The notes beneath the pieces are model-generated. The model saw nothing but the letters and a program-made list of their open reading frames with translations. It searched no databases and was not told where the DNA came from. A program made the translations under genes and the position numbers. Below, one piece after another: positions 29,777-36,561 of a stretch of DNA of 37,567 nt (position 1 is the stretch's first letter; each line of letters starts with the position of its first letter). Source of the DNA: a virus; IMG/VR virus record IMGVR_UViG_3300027826_000152, positions 1-37,567 of that record; one strand, given 5' to 3'.

Positions 29777-30000
29777 ACATCCCGACGAGATCCACGGACA
29801 AGAGGGCGAGATCCACGGACGAGATGTGCAACCTGTATTACACACCTGACGGTGTCGCGGAGACATTTGTCGGGGTCGTCGAGCGCGACGACGCCGAGAC
29901 GGAGGCAGAGCGGCACGCCCAGGGGCGGCGGCGAGGAACGCCCGCGCACCTCTATGGGACCTACCAGGCGTCCGGCTACTGCATCGTCGCGCTGTCGTGA
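29773..30000 (+). CDS. Small hypothetical protein with duplicated RSTD segment, 75 aa
   Basis: 75 residues from the ATG at 29773, overlapping the previous stop (ATGA). The N-terminus contains a 21-base tandem duplication encoding R-S-T-D-K/E twice. The rest has 'CNLYYTPDGVAETFVGVVER' and an acidic to basic helix, ending 'TYQASGYCIVALS'. A Met at codon 18 is an alternative start. Its stop overlaps the GTG of the helix-turn-helix gene. Confidence 0.6.
   Translation: MNIPTRSTDKRARSTDEMCNLYYTPDGVAETFVGVVERDDAETEAERHAQGRRRGTPAHLYGTYQASGYCIVALS
29786..29820 (+). repeat. 14-bp tandem duplication, 21-base period
   Basis: CGAGATCCACGGAC occurs at 29786-29799 and 29807-29820. The 21-base spacing keeps the frame and duplicates the peptide RSTD. 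Confidence 0.75.
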
Positions 30001-30227
30001 GCACTAGCCTCACCGTCACGCAGGCGGCCCGCCTGCTGGGGATCTCACGGCAGGCGGTGCTGTCGTTGATTGCGCGAAACCATCTGCGCGCGCGCCTCGT
30101 CGGCGGCGGCGATGGTCTCAGGGGCATGTACCTCATTCCCCGGCGCGAGGTGGAGCGTCGGAGCGTTTGTCGTTCCCAGCAGCAGCTCGCCTCCGCGCTG
30201 CCTCGGCGGCCTTCAGGCGCTCCGTGA
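29997..30227 (+). CDS. Helix-turn-helix protein, excisionase/MerR-type (HTH_17-like)
   Basis: 76 residues. Residues 5-53 match the short winged helix-turn-helix of excisionases and related regulators: 'LTVTQAARLLGISRQAVLSL' (turn around Gly-Ile-Ser), then 'GMYLIPRREVERR'. GTG start at 29997 overlaps the stop of the previous gene (GTGA). The last 95 bases overlap the convergent gene at 30133-30480, so the C-terminal tail (after about residue 55) may be non-functional. Excision or regulation of lysogeny is the likely role; distance from the integrase argues for a regulator. Confidence 0.75.
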   Translation: MSTSLTVTQAARLLGISRQAVLSLIARNHLRARLVGGGDGLRGMYLIPRREVERRSVCRSQQQLASALPRRPSGAP

Positions 30228-30480
30228 GCGTGCGGATCTTGTCCTGCCGCACTCGAATCTGCGCCCGATAGTGCAGGTCGGTGCCTGTGGGGTCATCCAG
30301 GTGCTTCCGAAGGTCGGCGTTCTCGGCCTGGGCGCGGCGGAGGGCTTCGATGGCCTCACACGCGATCCCGTAGCACAATCCATCATCACCAATCGCGTCC
30401 TTCAGCCGTTGTTGCAGGCGCACGACGTTGGTCATTGCATGCCCACATTGGGGCCTGGGGATGATATCCTCAGGTTTCAC
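30133..30480 (-). CDS. Coiled-coil hypothetical protein, 115 aa
   Basis: 115 residues from the GTG at 30480 (GGGGAG upstream). A Cys/His pair occurs near residues 10-12 (QCGH). A helical region follows, then a long coiled coil near 50-100 ('EALRRAQAENADLRKHL', 'RQDKIRTLTERLKAAEAARR'). It overlaps the upstream gene by 11 bases and converges with the helix-turn-helix gene, with 95 bases shared. No known domain. It ends the early-replication transcript. Confidence 0.64.
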   Translation of the reverse strand: MKPEDIIPRPQCGHAMTNVVRLQQRLKDAIGDDGLCYGIACEAIEALRRAQAENADLRKHLDDPTGTDLHYRAQIRVRQDKIRTLTERLKAAEAARRRAAAGNDKRSDAPPRAGE

Positions 30481-30754
30481 GGCGACCACTCCCCTTTCTC
30501 GGCTGTGACGTGTCATAGCACAGTATTGCGTAGGTTAGAGACGACTCGCTCTTGCCCTCCTTGTGCGGATGGGTCAGTGACCAGAGCTGTGCGCTTACCT
30601 CCTTGCGCCGGCGTTTGAGCCGCTCGACGTCGGCATCGCGGCCCATGACGCGCGCGCCCGCGATCGCGCGATTGATGGCGCCGAGCGCCAGCCGGAGCGC
30701 CGCGGGGCTGCCCGCCGGCGGATCATCGCGATAGGCGCGCGGCTCATACTCCAA
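30470..30754 (-). CDS. Hypothetical protein, 94 aa
   Basis: 94 residues, ATG at 30754. Basic and helical, with 'ALRLALGAINRAIAGARVMG' and 'DVERLKRRRKEVSAQLWSLT'. It overlaps the nuclease gene by 11 bases. Function unknown. Confidence 0.6.
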   Translation of the reverse strand: MEYEPRAYRDDPPAGSPAALRLALGAINRAIAGARVMGRDADVERLKRRRKEVSAQLWSLTHPHKEGKSESSLTYAILCYDTSQPRKGSGRRET

Positions 30755-31091
30755 GGGCGGCCTCTACGAGTGCGCGCGCTTGCTCCGGATCTTTCTCGAG
30801 CATCGCGTAGGTGAGGCGCACGACTTTCCAGCCGAGTGCCGCGGCCCACGAGTACTTCCAGCAATCGCGCTCGAAGCCGCTATACATCAGCTGATGCCGG
30901 CCAAAGCCCTCGAGCTCGAGCGCGACCATGCGCGATACCCACGCATAATCGAACTGCCATTTCCGATCGCGCATGAATCGCACTTCACGCTCTGGCCGTT
31001 GCAGTTGGGTAGCATGATGGTCCAGGATCTCGTCGATCAACATCTCAACGAGCCGATCGCGATACTGCGCCGGCGACAGCTTGGTCGTCAT
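30744..31091 (-). CDS. PD-(D/E)XK-type endonuclease (resolvase-like)
   Basis: 115 residues from the ATG at 31091, overlapping the upstream stop as ATGA. The pattern D48 (in WQFDYAW), E59-L-E61-G (ALELEGFG), GFERDCWKYSWAA (K79 nearby) and LGWKVVRLTYAML matches a small phage nuclease family (typically RWRFDFAWP, EVEGG, DCEKYNAA). Such enzymes probably act as Holliday-junction or branched-DNA resolvases, clearing replication and recombination products before packaging. Placement beside helicase and annealing genes supports this; exact substrate is inferred. Confidence 0.76.
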   Translation of the reverse strand: MTTKLSPAQYRDRLVEMLIDEILDHHATQLQRPEREVRFMRDRKWQFDYAWVSRMVALELEGFGRHQLMYSGFERDCWKYSWAAALGWKVVRLTYAMLEKDPEQARALVEAALGV

Positions 31092-31381
31092 CGCCGCACC
31101 GGATCGAGTCGAAAATACACCGTGCGGCACCGCGGACACTGCGCGAGGTAAATGCCCGCCAGTCCGACCAGGCTGTGGCGCCGCAGCGACACCTGCCTAT
31201 CGGCGCGGCACACACGGCAACTCAGGGGCACGCCCTCGTCAACGATCCAGGCACTCACCTCTTCCCAGCGCACGTCCATCACACCCGCATAGACGTGGCG
31301 ATCGACGAGCCAGGCGATATGCGGGCTAATCGCCGGCAACCACGATTCTTGCGGCTCGGCCCAGCGCGGATTGAGGCTCAT
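31088..31381 (-). CDS. Zinc-ribbon protein, 97 aa
   Basis: 97 residues, ATG at 31381 overlapping the helicase stop (ATGA). Two CxxC pairs, C55-x-x-C58 (CRVC) and C82-x-x-C85 (CPRC), form a zinc ribbon at the C-terminus. The N-terminal half has Trp-rich segments and 'PHIAWLVDRHVYAGVMDVRW'. Similar zinc-ribbon genes appear elsewhere in the early region. A replication accessory role is plausible. Confidence 0.7.
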   Translation of the reverse strand: MSLNPRWAEPQESWLPAISPHIAWLVDRHVYAGVMDVRWEEVSAWIVDEGVPLSCRVCRADRQVSLRRHSLVGLAGIYLAQCPRCRTVYFRLDPVRR

Positions 31382-32679
31382 ACGGACGCCTCCGCGGGCG
31401 TCATGGGGTAGAAACGCGCATGCGCGCCATCGAACCAGACGTCCTGCGTCGCCTCGTCCGTGCCGCCCTGGCGCGCCTTGTGCATCACGAGCCGGCGGGC
31501 GAGATAGTCCCGGTGGTGCGGCGCCTCCCGCGGCGGGAACGACTCGATGAAGATCGCGATATCCGCCGCGGCGCCGATCATGCCGCTGTCCCGCAACGAC
31601 GCGAGCGTCGCTTCCTGGTTCCACTCCGCTTTCGCCAGCTGTGCCACGACCACGATCGGGATCGCGTACTCGATCGCGAGCTCCTTGAGCTCCGCCATCG
31701 CCATGTCGAGCTGCTCCGTGCGCCGGAGCCGCGCGTCGTGCTTGAGCATTTGGATCCAGTCGAGCGCGGCCCACACGAGCGTGCCGTGGTCCGCGCGCAC
31801 GCGCGCCATCGCGGTACGGAACTGGTCGATCGTGCGGCAGTTCTCCGACAGCGTGATGGGCCAGGTCGCGAGCTCGCCGGCCGCGGTGACGAGCTCCTCG
31901 TAGTCGCGATCGTCGAGCCGCTGCCCGCGGAACCGGCGCTGCGGGATCATGGTGCGGCGTACGAGCATGCGGATCGTGTAGTCGCGCCGGCGCATCTCGT
32001 TCGACGCCAACAGACACGGCCCGACCTTGGCCGCCTGCTCACACAGGTGCGTCGCGAGCGTGCTCTTGCCCATGCCGGGTGCCGCGGCGAGGACGATCAG
32101 CTCGCCCGGCTGCTGGCCGGCGATCGCGTCGTCGATCCTGGGGAGGCCGAACGGGATCGTGCGCAGCGCCTGCTGCGGATCGCCGTACTGCTCAAGCACG
32201 GTCCGCAATTCGTCTGAAAACGTCGCGTCGGTGGTGGCCAGCTCGAGCCGGCGCAGCTGCGCGCGCGCGTACTCCGCGTACTCGTCGGGCGAGCGATCGC
32301 CATCGCCGATGCCGCCGGCGATGTGCCACCAGCACTCGGCGAACCGCCGCCACTGCCAAAGCGTCCGGATCCGCGCTTCGTAGTAACGCCAGTTCTCGAC
32401 GGACGCCGGCATTGCGATCGCGTTCACGAGCAAGGTCGGCGAGAGATCCTGCGCCTTGCCCCAATCCCGCAGCTGCGCCATCACGGTCACGGGATCCGCG
32501 CGTACGCCGAGTGCGTGCAGCGCGCGGTAGACGAGCTGGTGCGCCGGCGACGCGAACGCGTCCTCAGCCACCGTCACGTCCTGGATCAGCTCGGGCCGGA
32601 CCAGGAGACAGCCCAACAATGCCTGCTCCGCCTCGAGGTCGCGGATCCGCTGGATGAGGGCGTCGAAGTCGAGTTTCAT
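31378..32679 (-). CDS. dnaB: Replicative DNA helicase, DnaB type
   Basis: 433 residues from the ATG at 32679 (AAGGA upstream). The N-terminal helical domain begins near 15-90 (EAEQALLGCLLVRPELI), the DnaB N-terminal pattern. The RecA-like domain follows: Walker A APGMGKST (200-207), the SNEM motif (226-229) matching SLEM of DnaB, and Walker B ALDWIQML (D307). Downstream is 'AAADIAIFIE' and a basic 'HKARQGG' like the ligand-sensing loop. It unwinds DNA at the replication fork as a hexamer. Its start overlaps the stop of the initiator-like gene, matching the usual initiator-helicase pair. Confidence 0.9.
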   Translation of the reverse strand: MKLDFDALIQRIRDLEAEQALLGCLLVRPELIQDVTVAEDAFASPAHQLVYRALHALGVRADPVTVMAQLRDWGKAQDLSPTLLVNAIAMPASVENWRYYEARIRTLWQWRRFAECWWHIAGGIGDGDRSPDEYAEYARAQLRRLELATTDATFSDELRTVLEQYGDPQQALRTIPFGLPRIDDAIAGQQPGELIVLAAAPGMGKSTLATHLCEQAAKVGPCLLASNEMRRRDYTIRMLVRRTMIPQRRFRGQRLDDRDYEELVTAAGELATWPITLSENCRTIDQFRTAMARVRADHGTLVWAALDWIQMLKHDARLRRTEQLDMAMAELKELAIEYAIPIVVVAQLAKAEWNQEATLASLRDSGMIGAAADIAIFIESFPPREAPHHRDYLARRLVMHKARQGGTDEATQDVWFDGAHARFYPMTPAEASV

Positions 32680-33596
32680 ATCGGGATCCTTCGGCGGCGC
32701 CGCTCCTCCCAAGTTTCCTCAGGCGGCGGAGGCGGCGCGGCGGCGAGATGCCCGTTCGTGCGGGATCGCCTGAGCTGGTCCCGAGCCAGCCAATTCCGCA
32801 ACCCGGCGGCGAGGTCCGTCCAGTGCCAGCGGCCTGTGTTCGCCCGTTTGTCGCGGTCGTAGGCGTAGGCTCGGTCCAGCGCCCGAGGAAGATCGACGAG
32901 CGGATATTGCCGGCGCCAGTAGGCCATCAGGTCCGGCGCGACCCGATAGCCGCCCGGACCGCGCTCAACCCGTGGGGGGGACTGAGGGGGGGAAAGCGCT
33001 TGGTCCTGCAGTCCTGGAAGTGCTTCCTGATCAGGATGGGGGGGCTTGGGGGGTGATGCGGGGGGCCGGGGCCCCCCCGTATCCCCCCCGTTTTTCCGTT
33101 CTTTTGGATCCGTTAACTGCAATACGTTCTTGGTGTCGGCCGATGGACCTACCCGCCCCGTAGGTCCAGGACCTACTCCCCCCGTAGGCGCAGGGCCTAC
33201 AGGGAGTGTCGGGCAGTGTTCGAGGTCGTCCACCACCTGATGGGTGAGGGTGTCCACGGGGTCGCCGTGATGGTCCTCGGGGTCGGCCGGATGGGAATCG
33301 TGCTCGGGGGCGAGCTCGCCATCATAGAGCACGCGGAGCATCGACGACGTCGAGCCACCGTCCTCGCGGCGTCGATACGTGCGCGCCAGGTATCCAAACT
33401 CGATGAGCTTGCCGACGTGCTCAACGACGGTAGGGCGACTCACGCGGAGCCGGGCAGCGAGGGTTTTCATAGACGGCCAACAGAAGCCTTTGCGGTCGCT
33501 GTAGGTCGCAATGGTGCAGAGCACCTTGAGTGCTTGGTGTGACAGGCGCGAATCATCGAGTGCGCGAGCGGGGATCGTTGCGAGATGCGATGACAC
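32676..33596 (-). CDS. Winged-helix replication initiator-like protein (carries iterons)
   Basis: 306 residues. I chose the GTG at 33596, preceded by AAGGGGTGATCCT; an ATG at 33668 lacks a Shine-Dalgarno. Residues about 15-90 form a helix-turn-helix ('LSHQALKVLCTIATYSDRKG', 'MKTLAARLRVSRPTVVEHVG', then a wing with YLARTYRRREDGG), as in phage replication proteins of the DnaD/RepO type. The middle is Pro/Gly-rich and includes an 8-residue repeat (VGPxPTGx) coded by 24-base iterons. The C-terminal domain (about 215-300) has 'YPLVDLPRALDRAYAYDRDK'. As with lambda O, initiator and origin may coincide. It sits directly before the helicase gene. Confidence 0.72.
   Translation of the reverse strand: MSSHLATIPARALDDSRLSHQALKVLCTIATYSDRKGFCWPSMKTLAARLRVSRPTVVEHVGKLIEFGYLARTYRRREDGGSTSSMLRVLYDGELAPEHDSHPADPEDHHGDPVDTLTHQVVDDLEHCPTLPVGPAPTGGVGPGPTGRVGPSADTKNVLQLTDPKERKNGGDTGGPRPPASPPKPPHPDQEALPGLQDQALSPPQSPPRVERGPGGYRVAPDLMAYWRRQYPLVDLPRALDRAYAYDRDKRANTGRWHWTDLAAGLRNWLARDQLRRSRTNGHLAAAPPPPPEETWEERRRRRIPI
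32974..33071 (+). other. G-tract cluster with G-quadruplex motif
   Basis: The plus strand has G7 at 32974-32980 and 32986-32992. Four runs follow at 33038-33044, 33048-33053, 33060-33065 and 33068-33071, separated by loops of 3, 6 and 2 bases. This satisfies the usual G-quadruplex pattern. The coding strand reads Pro-rich. It lies next to the iterons and an AT-rich strip, so it may contribute to the origin. Confidence 0.7.
33087..33205. other. Candidate replication origin: iterons plus AT-rich strip
   Basis: GGACCTAC, GGACCTAC and GGGCCTAC start at 33145, 33169 and 33193, a 24-base period. The first forms a perfect 8-bp inverted repeat with GTAGGTCC (33160-33167), the second a 5-bp one. The strip 33087-33135 is markedly AT-rich for this genome (runs of T). 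Iterons beside an AT-rich element inside the initiator gene resemble lambda ori. The repeat also encodes VGPxPTGx, so a purely protein-level explanation is possible. Confidence 0.55.
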
Positions 33597-33633
33597 AGGA
33601 TCACCCCTTCCCCCGAACGTGTGTCGTCGTGCC

Positions 33634-33652
33634 GCTGTGCAGAAGCTGTGCA
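33634..33652. promoter_or_regulatory. Direct repeat GCTGTGCA, 11-base spacing, operator-like
   Basis: GCTGTGCA occurs at 33634-33641 and 33645-33652, start-to-start 11 bases, one helical turn. It lies upstream of the replication gene start in a 153-base gap without a convincing gene. Such phased repeats often bind a regulator. Confidence 0.45.
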
Positions 33653-33711
33653 AAACCTGTTCATCCAATCATTGCTCGTGGTTCGTTCGATTCGCAGAAG
33701 GCCAGAGAAAC

Positions 33712-33744
33712 GGGGCCAGCACCCCGGCACCGCATGCTGGCCCC
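33712..33744 (-). terminator. Stem-loop between early and replication genes
   Basis: GGGGCCAGCA (33712-33721) is fully complementary to TGCTGGCCCC (33735-33744), a 10-bp stem with a 13-base loop. On the minus strand it is followed by GTTTCTC, a weak T-run. It lies six bases after the stop of the zinc-ribbon gene, so a terminator or attenuator before the replication genes is likely. Confidence 0.55.
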
Positions 33745-33749
33745 TCCGG

Positions 33750-33923
33750 CTATCCCGCCTGCGTCCCTGGCCTTTCGGCTCTCACCTCCCGATCCTCATC
33801 CTCGACCATGACCCCGCGGCAGAACGGGCACCGCACGGCGGCCGGCCAGTCGGTCTCCCGGCGGAACAGGAACCGCAGCACGCCGCACGTTGGGCACCGG
33901 TAACGCCGCTCCGTCACGGTCAT
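33750..33923 (-). CDS. Zinc-ribbon protein, 57 aa
   Basis: 57 residues, ATG at 33923 overlapping the upstream stop (ATGA). Two CxxC pairs (CPTC at 10-13 and CPFC at 32-35) form a compact zinc ribbon; the C-terminus is acidic. One of several tiny zinc-ribbon proteins in the early region. Confidence 0.68.
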   Translation of the reverse strand: MTVTERRYRCPTCGVLRFLFRRETDWPAAVRCPFCRGVMVEDEDREVRAERPGTQAG

Positions 33924-34102
33924 CGCTGGGGCGTCGTGCTCTCTTTGCGGCGCCAGTAGCACAGTGGGCAGATGCGCTGGCCGCCCTGGGACTCGTAGAA
34001 GAACCGCGACACCTGGGCGAGCTCGCGCTGGCAGCGCCGGCATGTACCCGCCCCGCCCGCGATCTCCCGCCGCATCCAGGTGGTTTTGGTCGCGGTCGTC
34101 AC
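33920..34102 (-). CDS. Zinc-ribbon protein, 60 aa
   Basis: 60 residues, GTG at 34102 overlapping the stop of the Gp157 gene (GTGA). CxxC pairs are at 21-24 (CRRC) and 45-48 (CPLC), with the basic end YWRRKESTTPQR. It pairs with the following zinc-ribbon gene through an ATGA overlap. Function unknown; nucleic-acid binding is possible. Confidence 0.68.
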   Translation of the reverse strand: MTTATKTTWMRREIAGGAGTCRRCQRELAQVSRFFYESQGGQRICPLCYWRRKESTTPQR

Positions 34103-34608
34103 CGGAGCACCACATATGGCCGTGATTCGAGCCTGACGCCGGGGATCGTCTCGCCGGCCTTGAGCGCGCGCTTGAGCTCGGGCTTGTTCGGTACGGGCTC
34201 CGGGATCGTCAAGTAGTCGACCGGCAAGGCGCCGGTGGGACACTCGACGACGACGGCCTCCGAGTGGCGGAGGGACACCTGAAACTCCTCGCCCTTGATC
34301 GATGTGAGATCGCGGCTCTGGAGGAAGTCGGCCAGGCGTTGCTTGAGACGATCCGCGGCCTGCACGCGCGCCGTAGCCTTCTGCCGCAGCACGGTGGCGC
34401 GCTCGGTGAACATCGCGGCTTCGCCCGCCAGGCGCGTGAGCACCCAGCCGCAGCCGTCGATCTTCTGGATTGTGCGCGCCTCGAGCTCCTGGAGGCGCTG
34501 CTGGAGCTCGTCCGTGACCTCGCCCTGGGACGCCTCAAGCGCGTCGAGCACCTCGCGCCACTCCTGGCTGAGCTCGTACATGCTGGGCAGCTTCTCGACG
34601 GCGCTCAT
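34099..34608 (-). CDS. Siphovirus Gp157-family protein
   Basis: 169 residues. It matches the Gp157 family: start 'LPSMYELSQEWREVLDALE', coiled-coil region about 20-100 with 'DGCGWVLTRLAGEAAMFTER' and 'ADRLKQRLADFLQ', and the end 'PEPVPNKPELKRALKAGETI' followed by 'PGVRLESRPYVVLR'. The family lies beside phage recombination genes; in Streptococcus phages it was first noted for phage resistance, but its biochemical role is not known. ATG at 34608 overlaps the annealing-protein stop (ATGA), linking the two. Confidence 0.83.
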   Translation of the reverse strand: MSAVEKLPSMYELSQEWREVLDALEASQGEVTDELQQRLQELEARTIQKIDGCGWVLTRLAGEAAMFTERATVLRQKATARVQAADRLKQRLADFLQSRDLTSIKGEEFQVSLRHSEAVVVECPTGALPVDYLTIPEPVPNKPELKRALKAGETIPGVRLESRPYVVLR

Positions 34609-35528
34609 CGACGGCTCTCCTTGGCCTGCGCAACGGTCGTCTGCGCCATGCCCTCGATCTCGGCGATCAGCTCGTCCAGCTGCTCCTGGGACAACCGCTC
34701 GACGTCGGCCTCGTTGAACATCTTCTGGGCTAACCTGGCTGTCGCCGGACCGTCCAGGCCGGCGTCCCGCTGAGCGCGATCGAGCTTCGTCTCATGATGG
34801 GCCTTCGCCGCGAGCTCGCGCAGCATAGTGGTCGGCGTCACCTCGAGCGACGTGATCACGTCGTCCGCTTGCTCCGACGTCAGCTGCGCGCCGCTGGTCA
34901 CATGGTAGCGGAGCTCGAGCCAGACGCGGAACAGCCAGGGCTCGAGGTGGTGGCGCTGGGTCCACAGGTCGCCGATCCGCTTCCGCTGCGCGTCGGTGGC
35001 CAGCGCCGCCGCCGGCGTTTCGGTGATCGTCTCCGTCTCGGTCTCGTCGAGCCAGCCGAGCCCGGCGATCGACAAGGTCACGCGCCGCTTCGCTTTGGTC
35101 TCGGCCTTCATCATCGCGTTCGCCAAGGCGTCGCCCTTGAGCCCGCCGATCGGTACGGCGCCCGTGCTCGTGTCGATGCGACCACTACTATCCTGGGCCT
35201 TCGCGCGTACGAGGTAGATGCCGTCGTGAATGTCCGCGGACAACTCAGTGATGCTGATACTGTGGATCCGCCGCAGCTGATCCGTGCAATCGCGCTTGGC
35301 GTACAGGATCAGCTTCTTGCCGCCTCTGCCGTCACCAAGGTGCAGGTAGTCAAACGGCTTGGTCAACGGATTGAGTCCGAGCGATTGACAGACGCGCTCG
35401 TAGTACGCGAGCCGCTGCTTGTCGTCGAGCGCCGACAGGTCGCCGTTGATCAAGACGTGCTCGAGGATCTGCGCCTCGCTCGTTGCCGCAGCCGCCGCAG
35501 GCGGTCCCGTCTTCTCAGTCGTGGCCAT
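34605..35528 (-). CDS. Single-strand annealing protein-like (RecT/Rad52-type), phage recombinase
   Basis: 307 residues from the ATG at 35528 (GGGGGAGAG upstream). The block 'YYERVCQSLGLNPLTKPFDY' (about 41-60), 'LILYAKRDCTDQLRRIHSIS' and 'LANAMMKAETKAKRRVTLSI', ending with 'GLGWLDETETE', is a pattern widespread in phages. It is commonly labelled as a recombinase or single-strand annealing protein. Such proteins pair complementary single strands during phage recombination. Its partners are the Gp157 gene and, further down, the nuclease and helicase genes. No exonuclease gene is obvious. I infer annealing activity; the exact superfamily is not certain. Confidence 0.7.
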   Translation of the reverse strand: MATTEKTGPPAAAAATSEAQILEHVLINGDLSALDDKQRLAYYERVCQSLGLNPLTKPFDYLHLGDGRGGKKLILYAKRDCTDQLRRIHSISITELSADIHDGIYLVRAKAQDSSGRIDTSTGAVPIGGLKGDALANAMMKAETKAKRRVTLSIAGLGWLDETETETITETPAAALATDAQRKRIGDLWTQRHHLEPWLFRVWLELRYHVTSGAQLTSEQADDVITSLEVTPTTMLRELAAKAHHETKLDRAQRDAGLDGPATARLAQKMFNEADVERLSQEQLDELIAEIEGMAQTTVAQAKESRR

Positions 35529-35772
35529 GTCGCTCTCCCCCTTGGATGATCCGCAAGCCGCCACCATTCACGGCGTGCAGGATCAGGTCGCGCTGCTTCT
35601 TGCGCGTGTAGTACATGGCGTGTTCGTACACCGGCATCCGCTCCGGGTGCTCCTCGAGCGTGGTCATGATGGCGTCCTGGCCGGCCTTGGCCTGCCGCAG
35701 GGCCCAGAGCAGCTTGCCGTGCTCCTGGATCCACTCCCCGAGCCGGTCCGGCGCCGGCGCGAGCTTATTCAT
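35515..35772 (-). CDS. Hypothetical protein, 85 aa
   Basis: 85 residues, ATG at 35772. Helical, with 'RLGEWIQEHGKLLWALRQAK' and 'YEHAMYYTRKKQRDLILHAV'. It overlaps the annealing-protein start by 14 bases. The stop of a small membrane gene overlaps its start. Function unknown, early operon. Confidence 0.64.
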   Translation of the reverse strand: MNKLAPAPDRLGEWIQEHGKLLWALRQAKAGQDAIMTTLEEHPERMPVYEHAMYYTRKKQRDLILHAVNGGGLRIIQGGERHGHD

Positions 35773-35887
35773 CGGGCCCGATCCCGCTGTCCGCGGCCAT
35801 GCCCACGAGGTCGCCGCGGGCTACGGCTCGACAGAGCCCCCAACCGACCAGGTGGAACAGCATCACCGCGATCGTCACGACGATCAC
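35765..35887 (-). CDS. Small single-pass membrane protein, 40 aa
   Basis: 40 residues from the GTG at 35887, which overlaps the stop of the previous gene (GTGA). One hydrophobic helix (2-18) is followed by a polar, acidic tail (DSGIGPDE). Its stop overlaps the next gene's ATG. Too short for a typical gene call, but coupling on both sides supports it. Confidence 0.5.
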   Translation of the reverse strand: MIVVTIAVMLFHLVGWGLCRAVARGDLVGMAADSGIGPDE

Positions 35888-36207
35888 GGCCGGTCTCCCG
35901 CAACCGCGAGGCCGCACGTGATCGCCTGCAGGCGGTCGTACTCGTGGGCGACGTCGTCCGAGGCGCGCTGGATCCACGCCGTGGGCTGCCTGGTGCTCCG
36001 CCACGCCGAGGCCGCGGCAGCATACTCGTTGCAGCTTTCCTGTAACATGCCCCGTACTGCGGGCGGGAGGATCATGGAGCTCTGCGACCCGTCCTGCGCC
36101 GGCTGCCCGGCCATCGAGAACCCCACAATCCCGCCCGCCACGAACGCCACGAGGAACCCACACCCGGCGCCGACGACCATTCCGAACGTGCGACGCACGG
36201 TCACCAC
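35884..36207 (-). CDS. Membrane-anchored or exported protein, 107 aa
   Basis: 107 residues, GTG at 36207. A basic start (MVTVRRTFG) leads into a hydrophobic helix at 9-32 with Gly-rich packing. A soluble helical domain follows with one Cys pair (C59, C98), possibly a periplasmic disulfide. No lipobox. An early membrane protein of this type may alter the host envelope; unproven. Confidence 0.6.
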   Translation of the reverse strand: MVTVRRTFGMVVGAGCGFLVAFVAGGIVGFSMAGQPAQDGSQSSMILPPAVRGMLQESCNEYAAAASAWRSTRQPTAWIQRASDDVAHEYDRLQAITCGLAVAGDRP

Positions 36208-36308
36208 CGCACCATGCCGGCGAAAATCACCGCGGTGAGGATCGCAAGCTTGAGCGGCACGAGCTCCTCGTCGTCGAGAAACCGCGCCCAGAGGCTAGAG
36301 GCCGTCAT
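36201..36308 (-). CDS. Tiny membrane peptide, 35 aa
   Basis: 35 residues (MTASSLWARFLDDEELVPLK then a hydrophobic segment ending FAGMVRW). Its ATG lies inside the end of the acidic gene (14-base overlap). The stop overlaps the next GTG. One membrane helix near 18-32. Confidence 0.45.
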   Translation of the reverse strand: MTASSLWARFLDDEELVPLKLAILTAVIFAGMVRW

Positions 36309-36420
36309 CCTCGTCCGCCTCCGGCTCGCCGTCGTCGAGCTCGTCCGGATCCGGGCCAGCGAGGTCGGCCCACATGGCCTCGTAGTCCTCGTCAACGCCG
36401 AATTCGTTGATGCGTCCCAT
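36295..36420 (-). CDS. Highly acidic small protein, 41 aa
   Basis: 41 residues with a single Arg, no Lys and 17 Asp/Glu (for example DPDELDDGEPEADEDDGL). ATG at 36420 has GGGGGGAG upstream. Such strongly acidic phage proteins can mimic DNA and block host enzymes, but acidic composition alone does not prove it. It lies in the early gene set, where anti-host proteins are common. Confidence 0.6.
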   Translation of the reverse strand: MGRINEFGVDEDYEAMWADLAGPDPDELDDGEPEADEDDGL

Positions 36421-36436
36421 TGTCGACTCCCCCCGT

Positions 36437-36559
36437 TTATCGCCACACTAGCCGGACAAGCAGGTATGCGATCGCGGCCATCACGATCAACACCGAGACG
36501 CACGGCCACATGCTCGCGCTTTGGACGTGCTCCCAATCGTCGTGGTCCCACTCAGGCAT
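36437..36559 (-). CDS. Small membrane protein, 40 aa
   Basis: 40 residues: an acidic/aromatic start (MPEWDHDDWEHVQ), then a hydrophobic helix at about 18-36 and a terminal Trp-Arg. ATG at 36559. Single-pass inner-membrane peptide, unknown role. Confidence 0.5.
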   Translation of the reverse strand: MPEWDHDDWEHVQSASMWPCVSVLIVMAAIAYLLVRLVWR

Positions 36560-36561
36560 GG

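Noticed and set aside
33145-33200. 24-base repeats considered as a CRISPR array
   Set aside because: Only three short units without spacers, inside a coding gene; better explained as iterons or a peptide repeat.
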